From Candidatus Caccovivens faecavium (GTDB taxonomy: Bacteria; Bacillota; Clostridia; Christensenellales; UBA1242), in NCBI GenBank assembly GCA_018715545.1, contig DVLK01000064.1, positions 1 to 11,883 on the forward strand: DNA of 11,883 bases, read 5' to 3'. Below, one piece after another: positions 11,841 through 11,883 of this stretch. The first letter of the stretch is position 1. Every line of letters begins with the position of its first letter. The position numbers were made by a program, and so were the translations under genes. A model generated the notes under the pieces. It was not told where the DNA came from, ran no database searches, and saw only the letters and a program-made list of their open reading frames with translations.

Positions 11841-11883
11841 AACAAATACATTTTTCCTAACGATTTTAAATGCATATTTTGTG

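Overview
The window looks like a chromosomal segment of a low-GC, AT-rich bacterium of the Bacillota (Clostridia-like or a related uncultured lineage). Reasons: consensus housekeeping promoters (TTGACA, 17 bp, TATAAT or TAAAAT), strong GGAGG-type ribosome binding sites, intrinsic terminators with U-tracts, the rpsF-ssb-rpsR order, zinc-binding forms of L31 and S18, and the Mini-III RNase / rlmB neighbourhood known from Firmicutes. No tRNA, rRNA, CRISPR array, insertion sequence or phage gene was seen. TAA/TAG stops and TGG tryptophan codons fit the standard bacterial code.

Layout. Left third, minus strand: an unknown gene running off the left edge (1-176) with its own promoter; the ribosomal/replication operon rpsF-ssb-rpsR-rpmE (1552 down to 330), ending in two tandem, related terminators; a 194-residue unknown protein (2286-1702) as a single-gene unit; and secA (5131-2420). 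Middle, plus strand, divergent from secA: a 1074-residue protein of unknown function (5399-8623). It has a perfect-consensus extended -10 promoter, a globular N-terminal half, an acidic/proline linker, one hydrophobic hairpin-like segment and a very long coiled-coil C-terminal half. Right third, plus strand: ychF (8905-9999) behind a promoter built from a 19-bp tandem repeat; a 480-bp non-coding block packed with hairpins and heptanucleotide repeats; mrnC (10480-10851); an A-rich leader; rlmB (11027-11755) and its terminator.

Functionally nearly everything named is housekeeping: ribosome proteins and rRNA maturation (S6, S18, L31, Mini-III, RlmB), a ribosome-associated ATPase (YchF), ssDNA binding (SSB) and protein export (SecA). 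The items most worth attention are the 1074-residue membrane/coiled-coil protein, the structured non-coding block between ychF and mrnC, and the rpsF leader, which can fold into two mutually exclusive structures, one of which hides the Shine-Dalgarno sequence.
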